A DNA stretch of 64,000 nt. Source: Malachius bipustulatus. Taxonomy: Eukaryota; Arthropoda; Insecta; Coleoptera; Melyridae. The first letter of the stretch is position 1. Every line of letters begins with the position of its first letter. The translations under genes were made by a program, and so were the position numbers. The notes beneath the pieces were generated by a model that saw only the letters and a list, made by a program, of their open reading frames with translations, made no database searches and was not told the DNA's origin. Location: contig OU342635.1 in NCBI GenBank assembly GCA_910589415.1, positions 39,024,929 to 39,088,928 of the forward strand, read 5' to 3'. This document shows positions 11,675 to 26,700 of this stretch, piece by piece.

Positions 11675-13248
11675 TAGTATAAATTATCTTCCGAGTGAAT
11701 AGATTTCTATAAACTTAGTATTTTTTCAACTCCTTAACTTAACATGTTACAGTCTGAAAAAATATCAAAATATTAAAAAAGTCAGTGGCGTACATTTTCA
11801 TTTACAATAATACTGGTGGAGGTGCCCCTCTAGTCGCCTCAGGCTCTGGACATAATAATTTATTTCTACTTGGGGTTGAAGGAGCCGGCAGAAGAATGTT
11901 TAAGAGATTAATCAAAATACGGCTAAAAAAACACTTAACACCTGTATCTTGAAAACCAGTCATTTTAGAACACATGTTTATACGAACTTTTCTACTTAAA
12001 ATTGATACATTAAACGAATTTTACAAAAATACAAAAAAACTTGGACATCCTGTCTAAGAGGTGCTTTTTTGACTAAACATTGCTTTAATATTCTGTTTTT
12101 ATTCAACCACTTGAGACTAATTTACCACCAAAATTAGTAAATAATGTTAGTTTCATCACGTAATGAGTTCGTTAATTTCGAACCTACTCCATCTCCAGAA
12201 AAATCAAACAACGAAATTTATCTAAGTTTTACTTAGAATTTTGATCTCGTACTGAATAGAAGACGATGAGTTATATATAAACGAGAATTTTTTTATTGTA
12301 AAACTCTTTAGTAACATAAATGTTTAATTCATTTCGAATTTTAAAAATAATATTTATTCAGGACCAACAATTTCTCTTGTAGAGACTTGATCCGCGACTT
12401 TCCCATTGTCTGCGTTTTCGAACGAAATATTTTTTGCGCCCTTTGCAAAAGCGACACATGAAAATATAATGAACAAGAAATAAGACTTCCTTGGGTACCA
12501 AACTTTTATTAGGGACCACCAATATAGAAGGAATAAATTGCTACGGCTGTTATTAAGTTAAAACATAATATATTGATCCTAACAGAATATATATTTTTCA
12601 ATTTCAGTAAATGACAGGCAGATTTTTGTTCTGGCCTTTTGTACCTCTCCTCGATGTGGTTAAACCCCTATCCCCAACAACCGACCCGTTTGCTCTGATA
12701 TAGGTAGTAAAAAACAGTGGGGTTTATCTCAGCAGAGTTAAAAGGTTTTCTATTTCTCAGTGACGGCGATAAAGACTTTGGGGTCCCCCGCGAATTTCCC
12801 AATGTGTTTTTATGAGAATACTATAAAATATGATGATTATTAGATAGCATTAGCTCTAGAGTGAGAAATTGCCAAGAAAAAAATCTTGAAAATTTAACCA
12901 TATTCGGTGAACAACTTCTGGGAGGTCTGAGGGGTACAGAGTATCCCCAAGAGAGATGGGGATCTTTTTTCACAAAAAATATGTAAAATAGTAAAGGTAT
13001 TCTATTCGTATTTTTAATGTGGGTTTCGTCATGACGTCGTTCGAATTTTTATAATAATGTAAGATAGACCACTCAAAAATTAATCTGTCGCGCCCAAAGC
13101 TTTGCATGATTTTGATTGGGGAACTTTCAATATTCCCAAGGAATTTGGATTGTTTTTGCACCAACTGTGCCATCTTCTTTATTGGTTTTAATTTCAAAAA
13201 TCTACAAAAAAAACCTAAATGGTGATATATGAAGGAGTACAAAATCAC

Positions 13249-13473
13249 TAACGGCCAATATTATAAACGCTGGTTAAGTTAACTGGCAGATTTCTGTGCC
13301 CGATTATGAAGCTAATATTGACCTCGAATAACTTTTATTAATATTTTTGTAATCCCTTTTATGCCAAGAGTAATTAAAATGCAATAATTTCGACCTATAG
13401 TCTATATCTTCTCCAGAAACGACCACAGAAATCGGCCAGTTAACTTAACCAGCGTTTATAATATTGGCCGTTA
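13249..13473. mobile_element. 225-bp TIR element, family 1 copy 2
   Basis: Ends TAACGGCCAATATTATAAAC and its inverse, arms of about 40 bp. Internal blocks AAGCTAATATTGACC and TTTTATTAATATTTTTGTAA are shared with the other two copies. TA borders. It is the best-preserved copy. Confidence 0.8.
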
Positions 13474-14328
13474 ATTGTTTTGATCTCCCAATTTTCATAA
13501 TAAATTTTTATTGCTTGTTTTCATGAGAAATTTCTGAAGCCTGATGTCTCGTCTTCAGACGGCTTTGAAATTTTCGATTTAACACCTTTATTTACAGGGT
13601 GTATCTCAAAAAATCAACTATTTGCTCTTGAAGTGATAACTTTTTTCCTCGCCGACAGATTTGTGAAATTTTTGCCTCATATCCAATATTAATTGATTAA
13701 ATTTAGCCTCATAAGATTAAACTTGAGGCAAGAAAATCCAGGAATGAAAAGTGACTCAAGACAAACATAAAAAAAAAACTAAAGATTGCACAAAAATTTA
13801 CTGAAATGTACATTTCTTCTGGAAACAGGTTTTGGGAGGAAAATATTGAATTCAAATCCACTTGTTTCCAAACAGAGTTGCAATTAGGTATTATGAACTC
13901 TTTTAGAAATGTTGATAACAGTAGCCAAATTACTTATAGGTATCCTTCTATTGTAAACATTATCCATACAAATTAAAAAGCATAGAGGTCGCAACTTCAA
14001 GAAGAAAATTGTAAAAAAAACGTTCCTATAATTTTTTACAAGGGATATAAAGTTGCCGACAGTACGCGGGGTCCTACTGCAGCTGGGGCCCCCGGCATCA
14101 CATGGCTGGGAGGGCCTTATCGCCGCCACTGCTATTTCTAAGCCATTTTAGGATATATTGGTGTAAGAATTGAAACATCATAAGCTATCAATATCAAGTT
14201 ATCAGCCCTATATACTCAAAAAAGCATCAGACTCTCTCATGACATTTCTTTCAAACAATATTCTTATCATACTTTTAGTCCATGTCAAGTGAGACGTTCT
14301 ATTCTTATAAATTACGACTTAAAAATTA

Positions 14329-14351
14329 CCTGACCTGACCTGACCTGACCT
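14329..14351. repeat. Short interstitial (TCAGG)n array
   Basis: Four and a half units of CCTGA on the plus strand, which is TCAGG on the other. TCAGG is the telomeric repeat of many beetles. The array may be chance, a telomerase-repair scar or a simple repeat. Confidence 0.55.
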
Positions 14352-14559
14352 ATCCACAATGGGCAATACATAAATCAATCAAAATCATATTATTGAAAAT
14401 AAAACACCACGTTACAAAAATATTATTTATAAAAAAACAAAAAACACAAAACACAAAACAAACAACTCGTAATAAATTATTAATAATAAATATCGTTCGA
14501 TAACTACTACTCTATCTGCACCAATATGGTGATACTGAATCAACCTAAATGATCATGCG

Positions 14560-14772
14560 CTAATTAGCTGGAATTTGGGCGCTGTAGGCCATTTTTTGGG
14601 CTGTTTCGAAGTTCCTACCCCACCCACCGTAGTCACCACCACTGCTGCTCACGTGGTGGTCATGATGGTCATGATGTTCGTGATGGGGGTGAGATACTAC
14701 TTCGTAAGTCACGTGCTTCTCATGGTGGAGGAGCTTTTTCAAGCCGATCACGGCTGCCAGGACTAGGGCGAG
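14560..14772 (-). CDS. Gene B exon 4 (His-rich tail, AQKMAY)
   Basis: Acceptor ATTTTCAG lies just before 14772; the stop TAG is at 14562-14560; 70 codons. It completes the hydrophobic core (LALVLAAVIGLKKLL), then gives a His/Asp-rich linker and AQKMAYSAQ near the C terminus. Confidence 0.93.
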   Translation of the reverse strand, partial: LALVLAAVIGLKKLLHHEKHVTYEVVSHPHHEHHDHHDHHVSSSGGDYGGWGRNFETAQKMAYSAQIPAN

Positions 14773-17700
14773 CTGAAAATATGTTTTAGATATTAATAAA
14801 TAAAATAAATAGAGCGGGTAGCAGTAGCAAGAAATAATAATTTACGAGAAACCGGACGAGCATATTTTTTAATCAATGTAGGTACCTTATTTCCAGAAGA
14901 AGAATTCTAGCTACTACATGACTATGCAACACATAACTCATCAACAATGCGAAGCTGCATGCTGGTAATATGAGAAGTAATATGATGTTTCCAGAGGTCG
15001 CTTATTATTACGGTACGGTCGTAAGAGAAACAAGTAAAAATTGCTCCGCGTTTGCCCTACTATAATAATATAGCACAGTTGCAGAGTCCCTTGAAAAAAG
15101 CAAGTTTATTTCCCCAACATTTCATAGATTACTTCATTAGAAGGAAAGCAAAGAGCAGAAATTACTTTCAATCTAACGTCACTAGGACGGAAGTTATAAC
15201 CTGATTACATGGAAGCTTTAAATTATTTTACGTCTTATATACCTAAGTAGAAAGCCAAAAAAATTGGTATTTAAACATTAACTGTTTCTCTTTAAAGTGT
15301 CAGTCTAAATTGGAAAAACGACCTTTTGAAACACCTAATAAAATGATTTCATGGTACTGGTTTTCTTATCAATGTAATTATTTTCTCAACTAGGTTAGTA
15401 CCAGGGAAGGGAGTGACTAATTATGATTTTCTCTTAATACCCTTTGAAGTAGGTAAAGAGAATTTTTTTTTTCGGTCTTAAAGGTATTTTAATTGAAATT
15501 TATTACGCGTTGATGACACGATATCAAAGAAACGACAGGCCTTTCCATTCATGCAAAATTAAGTTTCAATTATCAGTTTTTTGCGCCACTTTTAGTCTAC
15601 ATTCCTTATAATCGCAGCAATCTTCCTTGCTCACTTAAATTTCGCTTGCTTAATAACACCACAAAGAAACTTCCCTTTCATACCTGTTCAAAAGAATCCC
15701 TATGGTCATATTTTTCTCAGCCATCTAAAAAATGACCCTATATGATAAAAGGAATTTTAGAGCAATACTAGAGAGCACAGACCAGTTATCTTGACTCATT
15801 TTCCGCCATAAAAACTTTATCAAAGTCATAATTTTGAAATGGAAATTGTGAAGGTGTCTCATAAATGTGATAACTAAAATTTTCTATCCATAAAGTTCTA
15901 CTTTTCTTGATGTGTAGCTACTTTTTCTTACAAGAAATCATCAATTAAGAACGTTCTACGAGTCTAATACGAGTGTGAGTGAAATGATGCACTTTTGTCT
16001 AAACCCAATACTAGTTATCCTGTCACATTTCTGTTTCATTCCTGGTACATTCCAAAAGAAAGATTCTTTCAAAGAGCTTTCTCGCCAGCAAAAATATCCC
16101 CAAAATGTTGATTCCCTAGGTCAGTCAATGCTCATCTTTAATAAGGAATTATACCGGTAAGTACCTATCGTTTCATTAATTTCTAACTTCTCAAGAGCTG
16201 CCCCAATTGCATCTCATCTCAACGTTTCCTCTATATCGTATCTACCAGATTCAAAATCATCCCCGCATTTCTTCTCGATCTTAGTTCCGAATCGAAAGAT
16301 TGAATCCTTAAACAATAAACTTCCACTTGAGCTTGATTAACGATAAGACCCTTACCTTGCTGACGATGAGAGCTTTTCCAACTAACAGCACTAGAGCTTT
16401 GAAGGCGAGGGCTTTCAGGAGACCGATCTTCATGGCAGCGGCTGCTATGAGAGGTCCCATCATGTTTCCTTTCTTTTTACGGGCTTCCTCGCCTTCACCA
16501 GATGGACTAGGACGTAGAGAGAGACCAACATTCAAACCTCCTTCCTTATCGGTGTTACCGTTGATCACTAGGTCGGCACCGTCGATTACCTTAAAACAAA
16601 AAAATTAAATATAAGTATGAGAAATATAATGGCAATATGAAAAGAATAATATTAATAAAATTAAAAATAATTAACCTTAATTTCGTCGCGGAAAGGAGAA
16701 AACCGGGATAAAAAAGGACGAGTTTAAATTTTAATATTGACTTTAAAGTGAACTAAAAGACTTATTGCTTTGAGTTATTTTCTCGTTTATTAAACTTACA
16801 TTTTATGAACAGGTGTTTCATTTTGTAAAGGGTAAAGCTTATTGTGAAGTTGCTTTTATTTAATTATTTTCTTCTCTAAGTAAATTATCCAACAAACTCG
16901 GAAGTCTCCAACTCGACAGGAGAGACTTTGGGTAATCCCTTCATGTTCTGAATAAAATGAAGGATAATCGGTTTTACTGCTTCGAAGATTCTTGTGATAA
17001 GACAAATTAATTTTCTTAAAAAAAATTTTCACAAACTAATCTCTCTAATGATCAAACAATCCGTTTCAAGAGTTGGAAGGATCATTCAATATTACGTTCT
17101 AAGGTTAATGGTAATATGTTCTTTATCAATTAGTGCGAAAGGACATTAGTCCTGATATGGGTAGCATTGATCAATCGCATCCAGGTTCTGCGATGTGTCC
17201 GAGTAATAAAATGTTTGAGGGATGTGGATATTTTATGGATTAAGCCAGTACTCGAGGAGAGGAATAAAGGATCAAAAGGGTGTCATATTTGTGCCAGATC
17301 CGGAGAGAAAGAAAACTCTCCTCTCTATGACAATCCAGATACAGACGTGAATTCTGAAAGTTTCTTTGATTAAATTACATACCATTACATTGTAATTTTA
17401 TGCAATGAGTTATGAGAATATAAAATAACGATTTGGAGACTGATGAATGAATTCAATTCAAGAAGAGTTAAAGAGAAGGTGGTAATACTAAAACACAAAA
17501 GCAAACAAATTAGTACGCTATAAATCAGTAGGCAATTTGTTACAGATGAGTAAGTAGTAATACGTTCTTTTCTAATCAAATCTTTTATATCAAGAATTAC
17601 CTATAATATATCCATATAAATTGCAGTATTCATTAGGTAGAATTTTCCGTTAAATTAACTGACAGCAAACGTGCCTTATAATTCAATAATATAGGCACCT

Positions 17701-20700
17701 CCTTCAGTTAACTTTATTGAGAATTTAACAGAGAAGATGCTTTCTAGATTAAATTATTCTAGTTTAGAGAACTGAACAGATGAGATCTCAATATGCATCT
17801 CTCTAACTACGCTTAAATACCTGAACAAATCTGATGCCTATTAACCTAGAATAGTCTCAAAGCAATTAGCATGAATGTACAGAAAGATTTACATCAATGG
17901 CATACATACGTCAATTTAAAATAATGCGAATAAATGCGTAGCATGATCGGCGTAAAAATTCCATTGATCATATTGGAAAGTATATTATCCTGGCAAGAAG
18001 TAGAAATTGAAATGCTTTATTAAAGATAAAACTGGATACAGATCGAAGGTGTAAACACGTTTATGAAGTTTTAGAGTTAATGCATGTAGAATTCCCGAAC
18101 AGGCAAGCGTGGGTGAACTATTTAGAAGTTAATATCGCCTCCCGAATAACAACTTGTTGACTTTCACCTCGCAAGGACAAGACTGAATGCTGGAAGTTTA
18201 CGTAAAGTTGTTAACCTTCTCGTTTTGCAGATTGTTAGGGTGAAAACATAAATCACAAGGGGTAAGCTTCGTGTCTAACTATTATTGACATTATGATTCT
18301 CTGTCACGACGGAAAAGCTTATTACTCCCTCGGTACTGACACATGCTCTAAAATGCCGCTTGATATTCCTCTAATATAATCATATCTGTTTAATGATGTT
18401 CATCGACAACGGCAATGACATACAGGACTCATCAAAGAATTTAATATGCGTGTAATTGAGAACTCGTCGCGAATATTAACATTCTCGCATCGTTAAGTTA
18501 TTACGTTATGTTAGGAGAAGGTCGTGAAATTCGGGGATGAAAATAATCCGACTTAATAATAAGTCAAAGTTAAGGGATAAGGGAATTTTGTGATTTCGGG
18601 AGTAAGTAAAATTTTTATCCCTTTTCCTTTGTATGGGTATTATTTTCATTTCATCGATGTTGCTAAGGTATTAGTGCGTTTCGTTTAATTAAAGCTACAA
18701 AGAGTAACATAATCTGACAATGTGGTAAGTCTCCATTTTCCAATACCCTCAATTCAAATCTGGAACAAAAACAGGTTCACAAGTTTTAATTTTCTTTTTT
18801 GTAGCTAACGGGAATCAAGTGACGAAAGTTGAAACAACGTAAGCTACAAAGGAAAATAATCTCTTATAAAATTCGCTTTAAAAGGATCAGAACTCTTATA
18901 CTCGTAGGTACCATTATTTTTATAAATTTTAATGAAAGTATATGTATAGCATCCCGACACACTAGGAGCAGCAGTAGTATGAAATTATACCAGATATCCT
19001 TTGAAGTTCGGAACTTTATCCCTTAGAAATAATGATATCTAGATAAAAAAATAAGGGTACAGGAATAAAACATTCTCAATCATAAATTAACAGATTTTGA
19101 GAAAAACTACTTTTGTAGTGTTTGAGGTGTAGTAAGTTTGTATTACAATGGGTAATAATTGTGGTGTACTGAAGGGTTTGTTTCACTGGATCAGTACACC
19201 ATTTTGTAGATTATAGTAAAAATGCTATAGGATGGGATTTTCAAATTGGTTGAAAAACTTTAGACGCTAATTTTATTTGAGACACAGATAAGTTGATCCC
19301 TCATAAAGTAGAATTCTCAAGAGATTTATTGATATTTACAATGGATTTTCATTAATTAAATATTATCAATCAACTTATTAAATTAATATCCGCCAATTTC
19401 TCAGAAATCTGTGAATTTTTTTGGTTAAATCAACGAGAATCCTTCAATTTACGAGACCCGATTGAAATCTTATGAAATCGTGACAAATAAATAATTTAAA
19501 TGAAGAGATTATTATTCAAGGAGCATACCAAGTCTGGAATGATGATGAAGGCAGTTATTCATATAATCCTTGATCAAGGATTCCGGAAGATAACCTCAGG
19601 AAACTCTTAAAAGCCTATAAAATTTTTATTTAAATTCATCAAATCGCTTTTGTTTTCAATCCCTTTGAGAGACACTGGCGCTGATTCTCCAAGAGTTTGA
19701 ATTCTAATAATAGAGATACAGAATGCAGAATTACTTTCACACAATCATTTCACGTTCTTTTCATATCGTTTGAATCGTAGGTAGGTACATAAAATTGAAT
19801 ATTCTCCTTTGATCTAACAGTGCATGCACTTAGGGAGCAGGTTCTATATGTCAACAAAAAATATGAGCTTTAATATTCTTGATTTATGCTTTTTTAGGCT
19901 TTTCTAAACTCATAGTAGTTCAAAGAGGAAACTCTACTATAGGAGAGTAATTTTTCATCAGAGTCCTTTCAGGACTTATTGTAAAATGTAGGTAGATGTA
20001 ATATGAAAAATAGTCTTGGTACAATTATCTAGACGTGAAGAGTTCATAACCTAGACATAATAAGAGTACAGCTACCCATTATTCCCGTAGAATACTTCAG
20101 AATGTATTTACTAGGTACAGTTCTTTGTTCAAAACTCAAACTTCTAGGCATTGAAATGCTTCTTTCTCCTTTTGAATAGTTAAATGAAACGAAATTGACG
20201 AGAAAGAGTATTGTATCCAACTGGAACTGACATAGAACTTTATGAATGATAAAACGAAACATTTTACTGGAAAATTGAAATCAAATAACTTTTTCTCAAA
20301 GCACGTACAAATATAATTGGAAAAAATTGCCTCTGGAGAATTTTTTTTGCAAGTTTTTTTTTCTTGCTTACCTAATTGAGGAAGAGGAAAATATTCTTCT
20401 TGCTTTACACTTGATTGATTTTCCATTTTTAGTTTTTTTTTCCGTTTATAGTCTGGATCAGTGTGGAATCACACCAGACAACTCTCACTCGACAAACATA
20501 AATATTATATTTGAAAAACACTATATGAAGGATGTACATGGTTTTATTTCAAAGTTTTCAATCATAAAGAAACTATTAGATTACAAATAAGAAACAATTC
20601 ACTGAGTAAAAATATGAGTCCAGAAAAATTATAAGCAGGTAAGCAGCAAAATGCAAGAAAAACGACCTAAAATTATTCTACTGTCGAAGAAAAGGAAACG

Positions 20701-23700
20701 ATTATGAAAATTGGATATGACGAATCGAATCTGCGGAACATCTTTGCAGTAATCCTGCAGCGTTCAATTGATTTCCAGCTCAAGCAGAAAATGTGAATAT
20801 TTTAAGCCCGATTTATTAATAATTGACGTGTGAATAAAAGTCCTGATAGAAATGTTTTCTCTTAGTAAGAGAGTTGTGACGAAATGCGAAAAACAATATG
20901 CGTGATTCTGTTATTAAAGCTTAAGTTCTGGAATCTGCAAAAAAGGGCCTCAAAATTTTTATTTAATAATTTTTTCAATCAAATGAATATTAGCAGAAAA
21001 TTATGAGAAATACAATCGAATAACTTTTCTTATGACCCCAGCAGTCAAAAAAAATCGTAACATAATGAAAAATGAGGAGATGAGGCGATTTTAAACGGGA
21101 AAGGAGAAGAAGTTGGAAGATTAGGTAACCTACCTAGTAAGAAAAATATGTTTTTTATTTAGAGCATCCGGTAGACGAAACTTAAGACGTTCTTTTCACA
21201 TAGTTTTAATGCTTTTGTGGCTAGTCACTAGCGCGGAAATGGTATTTCCGCTGCTGTTCCCGACAAATATGGTTTTCTTAAGCAAAGAAACTCAGATAAA
21301 TTATATCCCGTTATTATGTGAAAATTCTGGAGAAATCGTTTAGAAAGCATTTAGAATAATTGTAAAAACCATAACATTTATTAATATATTTATAAACTAA
21401 ACAGGGGGGCTTTTTTTAAAATAAAATGCATGCGGATCTCAATTATTTCAAGAGATTCGAAGAAGGTTAAATCAGGGAAGAGTTGGGAATTATTATTGTT
21501 CTAATAATTAGCAATTTGGAAAGAAATTTAGAATAGCTTCGATCGTTATTGGAACATTTTGAAAAAATCAAAGAAGATTTTTTTAAGCCGACTAGATCAT
21601 CGGAGTTTTCTAGTCAACTTTTATTTTTCTAATGGCCACTATATTGTTTTTTCATATCATTCGATATAAAAAACTCAAGTAAAGCAAAGTTCGAATAAAA
21701 AAATATTTTTTTCAACATTGTAGATATCATTCTGTTTAAAAAATACAACTTTATCACCGAATGACGTCAATATGACATTATATTTGACGTCATCTTTCTT
21801 ATCATATTAGGAGTTATGGTCTTAAGGAGTCTTACGGTAAAAAGTTATTGCTTATAAGGTCATTCAGTGAAAAAGATAAAAATCCAGATTTTGTATTTTT
21901 TTTTGGATGTAAATAATTTTTCATTTAAATTAATTGTTTATTGAAAATGATATGAAACTAAATATCTACGATGGCTATAATAAAAACAAATTGATAACCA
22001 AGATCCCCATTATATTTATCCCTTCAGTCAATTTTTTCAAAAAACAGTCACCCTACATTTAAAATATCAGAGCCTTAAGTCAAAATTCAAGTGATACGGT
22101 TAGATTTTTTTGAAAAAAAATTAGGTTTTGACTGTAGAAAAATCGGGCCTTTGAAAAACGAGGTTAAGCTGTTTGAACAGATTCTTAACGGTTGTTCGAT
22201 TGCAGGAATTTTCTTTTAAACAATTTATCGAATGTAATCATCATGTTTAGAACGCAGTATACTCGGTGATTTATTGTGATGGGACATTGTAAATACATAC
22301 ATGAAGAACGAAGGAAATAAGAATCGATTTGAAATTTTTGTTACGGCATTTACGGCATATTATGATCCATTAAATGACTTTTTAATTTAATTACGGTTAT
22401 GCCGGAAATGGCTCTTGTTTTTTTTAAACGCCCAATATATTATAGCATTTTCCGTTTCCCTATATCTAGAGCTGTTCTCGTTGTACGCTCTCAAGTTGAA
22501 AAATCGGGATTTTCACTTGTTTATAACTTGTAATTGCAACTGTAGAAACCATTCTCGTTGGACTTTTTAACTCGAGTTCCATTAAAAAAAAAAAACAAAA
22601 AAAAAACAAAGATGGTAACCATTTCTGGTAACCATATCATATGCCATTATGGCCCAAACCAAAATTTTAAATCGATTCCTTTCTTCGTTCTTTATATATT
22701 TTTCAAAATGTCCCATCTCAATCAATCAGCCTGTATATTATGGAAGAACGAAAAGTATAAAAAAACTACCTGTTAAAGTAAAAAAATATTATCCTTACCT
22801 TCCATTTCAAGGATCGGGTCTGCAGGAAACTAGAAACCTTATCCATGAAGACCTGAGCCAGTTGTTCCTCTTCAGGCATATTTTCAGCGTTCATGCTTCT
22901 TCCGCTTTCTGTGGCCACGACCTCGGCCGAGGTCTGGGTGATTTCGACATCGCCGAACTCAATTGAAGATTTCTTCAGCATACGGTTAAAGTAGGTGACC
23001 AATTTCAGCATCATGCAAGCACTGATATCCCGGTCGGAGCATTTGTTGTTCAGTTTTTTCATCAACGACTCTTCCACCGTGTTATATTCATGCGGGTGAA
23101 CCTATTTGTAAAAATAACCAAATTAGTAAAATGGAAAGCTCTCTTTTATTATGTGATATTATTATTAGGACTCGCATACTCATACTATAAATAACTGTCG
23201 CTCATTCTTGTTGTAATATAAACCAGGTTTATGATGTAGATACGTGTTTTTTGATCACGAGTCTAATTTCAGTTCGATTGAACTTGATCCAAACTGGAGA
23301 AACTGGCAATATTATCAAATGTGAGGGCAACTCTCGAAATCGATATTCGTGGCTCAAGACAGTAAGCTCTAGGAATATGAGAGGGAATTTCTATAATTCA
23401 CAGGGAAGGATTGTAGCAATAGGGGAATTAACTTGACAAAGTAATAAAGACAGTTCAAATAAATCAGCTAATATGAGTAAAGTTTCCCAGACTTGAGTTA
23501 ATTTCGATTCAAGCACTCAGACAACAAATATTCATAATATGAAACTACTTTCCAGGTTCTAAAGTGTAAGTTACATTTGGAATTAGTTTCCTGGGGTTTA
23601 ATGGGAATTCGAATTTTCACCCCAGTAGTCTTCTTGTAATAACGCTGAGCCTTAAAATCAAATTTTCAAAGACAAATAATTTTAATTGCTTTTATACCTG

Positions 23701-26700
23701 CTCTGATCGTTATCACGTCATATTACGTAATATTTACTTACGTACGTAAGTATACAGAAGTTTATTTATCTTTCTCATCACTAGGATCTTGAGAAGTAGC
23801 AGTGAAAAATCGAAAAAGCGAAAAATATGTCACATTTTATAAAAAAAAAATACCAAAAATGTCATAAAGAAAATAAATAAAAAACCATAAGGTAAGCAAA
23901 TTGATTTATATGATGATATTGACGCCATTCGTTGAAAAAATGTTATTTTTTCTAAAAGAAAAGAATAAAGTTAAAAAAATATATAGATTGGCCTATAAAA
24001 AATAAATCGTTTACTGTCAATAATAAAAGAAATATTATTGATCAGTTTTTTCAACAATTTCAGAAATGACTGAAATTTAACAAAAAATTTTTTTTATAAA
24101 AATCTTTTGGAAAAATAATACTTGCATCCAAGAACCTAAAAACACTTATAAGTTAGAAGACAAGAATTCAAAAATTAAGAAGGTTCAATAAAAATTATCA
24201 AATATAAATTGTGTTTGTTAGGGTTTAAATCCACAAAAAAAAATTGTTTAGGTAACTGCAGAAAAATTATGATGGGAAATTGAACCTATTGTGGTATGAA
24301 GATGAATAAATTAGAGAAAAGTCATATTAGCAAAATTTTTTAGAGAAATTTATCTTTTTTCTCACACAAATCTCCTTCATCGTTTTTTGAAACGAGCCAT
24401 CGCGAATTGAAAAGTCTTTCACTCGATCACCATACTCCCAAGTAAGCAATGTCAATATAGTTCCTGTTATAGCGAAATAAAAAAATAACTGTCCTACAAA
24501 CAAATAAGGCAAATTTAGTGCAATCTAACAATAATGATTTTGATTGATGTACTTGTTAAATTTTCCCACGTTAGATCCTTTCGTGTTCTAAACAATTAGG
24601 TGCTCTTCATTACTACTTGAACTTCATCATTGTGTTAAACTCACCATGACCGTGATTTTTGTGGTGTGCACACTTGAATGATTTCGCTATTAATTATAAT
24701 CAAATATTGGAACAGAGATAAAAAGATCAATTTATAAAATAAGTATCTACTTTAAGTACTTTGGTACTACGGGTGATCTATGAATCGGCTGGGTATTTTA
24801 ATCGCCTTACTTTTTACTCGCATAACTTCTAATTACGGTCTCTAAGAATGCAATTGATGATTATTATTATTATTTCAATGCTTGCGCTGCTAGCTTAAGA
24901 TGGCTGATTCAAGTAATAGCACGTCTTTTTCTATTTATAATTAATATGAAATATATGATTGTATGACTGACCTGATTTTACAAAAGCTTTGGCTCTATTA
25001 TGCTTACTAACACAGCGAGAAATTCATTGATTCTTCCAGACAAAAAAATTTGAATAGAATTTCAAAGTAAAATTCAACTCGATTGAAGTTTTGAATTATC
25101 GCTTTGAAAAGTTTTTCCACTGCAGCGGACTTAATTTCATAACGCCGTCCAATGGACCGATATAAAAGTTGGCTTCACCCAGTTAGAAATGCTTTCCTTT
25201 TTCAGGATGTACATTTGCAGCAGCTGTTCAATCGGGTTTTGTAATTAGGAATGATTTTATGGTGAAAATAGCTATTTCACGGAAGAGACAGATTTAATCT
25301 GGATTATTTCTAGGTCAAGAACGTGTTATCAAAATATGCAAATCAAATTCATTTTACTGGGGAATATGGAACGCATAAAATTTGTACCAATTGTTATATG
25401 AGCAAAAATAAGAGATCTCATCACAATTTTAGTCTCTAAAATTATTTATTCTTATTATCTCAGTTAAATGATCGAATTTAAAGTAATTATTTAAACAGGT
25501 ATTATTTTGATGAAACAAGTGAGGAGAAAAAAATTGATTAGCACCTTTAAATGATTATTTTACACTAACAAGAAGCAATTTTATGACAAGTCGACAAATA
25601 ACTTAATAGCGATAATGTTGACTTAAGTTATTGTAAAATAGTGCCGCTATTGTTAGTAAATGAGAATGTGGGTTATTTGAATGTGTGAATACTTCATAAT
25701 TTATCTAAAATCCAGGTATTTTACAAAATTTATTTGTAAATAAAGTTATGTAAATTATGATGTTCAATTATAAATAAGCACAAAAAAAGGCAAGTATTTA
25801 TTTAATATTTTCTTAAAAATATTCATAAGCTATTGAAGTTCTAATAATGCATGATTGTTTTTAGGAATAGTTTAACGAGATTCTGTTGTTGTTGTTCAAG
25901 TAAATCAGTTTACTTCATATAATAAGACCTTTATAAGTTGCGTAGGTATTTGAAGTGAAATTTTAAGTGACCTATTTCTTGACAAATGAAAAGCATTTTT
26001 AGTAGAGATTCAAATTTCTTAGAGTTCCATTATTGTGAATTAAATTTTTATAAAGTTTGCTTTTAGCAAAGATGAAATATTTAATGAAAGAATAATAGGA
26101 GAAGCACTCAAATTATGTTGTTGATCCCTGAATCAAAATAAATAACCCATAGCAATGTCGGGAATGTTCTTGAATTTCCAACGAAATATTTTTCTTGAAA
26201 TATTCTCCTCAATTTCCCCATTATTGTTATATTTTTTATACATTTCTTTAAAAATATTCTTAATAATAAAGAAGATATACTTTTTTTTAATTTCAGCTGC
26301 AAAACGCTAAAAAATAGTTCAATGAAGCATCGTATTATTCAAATCTGCTTTCTTTAGCTAGGCATAAAAATATTGACATAGTTGAAAAAGAGCTTCTTAT
26401 TGGAAGCAGTACCTACTTGAAATGAAAAAAAGCAATCGGGTAAAAAATGAGGCAGGGATCATAAGCTTATCGTCTTAAAGCAGAAAAAAGATGAAAATAT
26501 TATTTATAGATTTACTTCTTGTAAAATGGCAGATTAGGAAAATTGGGATATGATAGAATAATATCATCTTATGATTGAGATGACTTGAAAAAAGAATTCC
26601 CTTAACATTTTTTAGGGTAAAAAAAATTCGTATCATTCCACAAAGTAAATTCTATCAAATTGTTTAATTGTTTGAATAAAACGTTTATTCATAATTATTA

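Larger units (their letters stand above)
8847..14559. other. Intergenic region between convergent genes A and B
   Basis: 3' flanks of both genes. It holds a fold-back MITE (10912-11674), a 225-bp TIR element (13249-13473), a CRE-like palindrome (9086-9099) and a TCAGG array (14329-14351). The remaining sequence is AT-rich with no credible gene. Confidence 0.6.
16590..22798 (-). other. Intron 2 of gene B
   Basis: 6.2 kb, phase 0. It carries a paired CRE-like hairpin (21761-21793) and a possible old MITE fragment (22390-22750). Other open frames are short and show no domain or coding bias. Confidence 0.55.
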
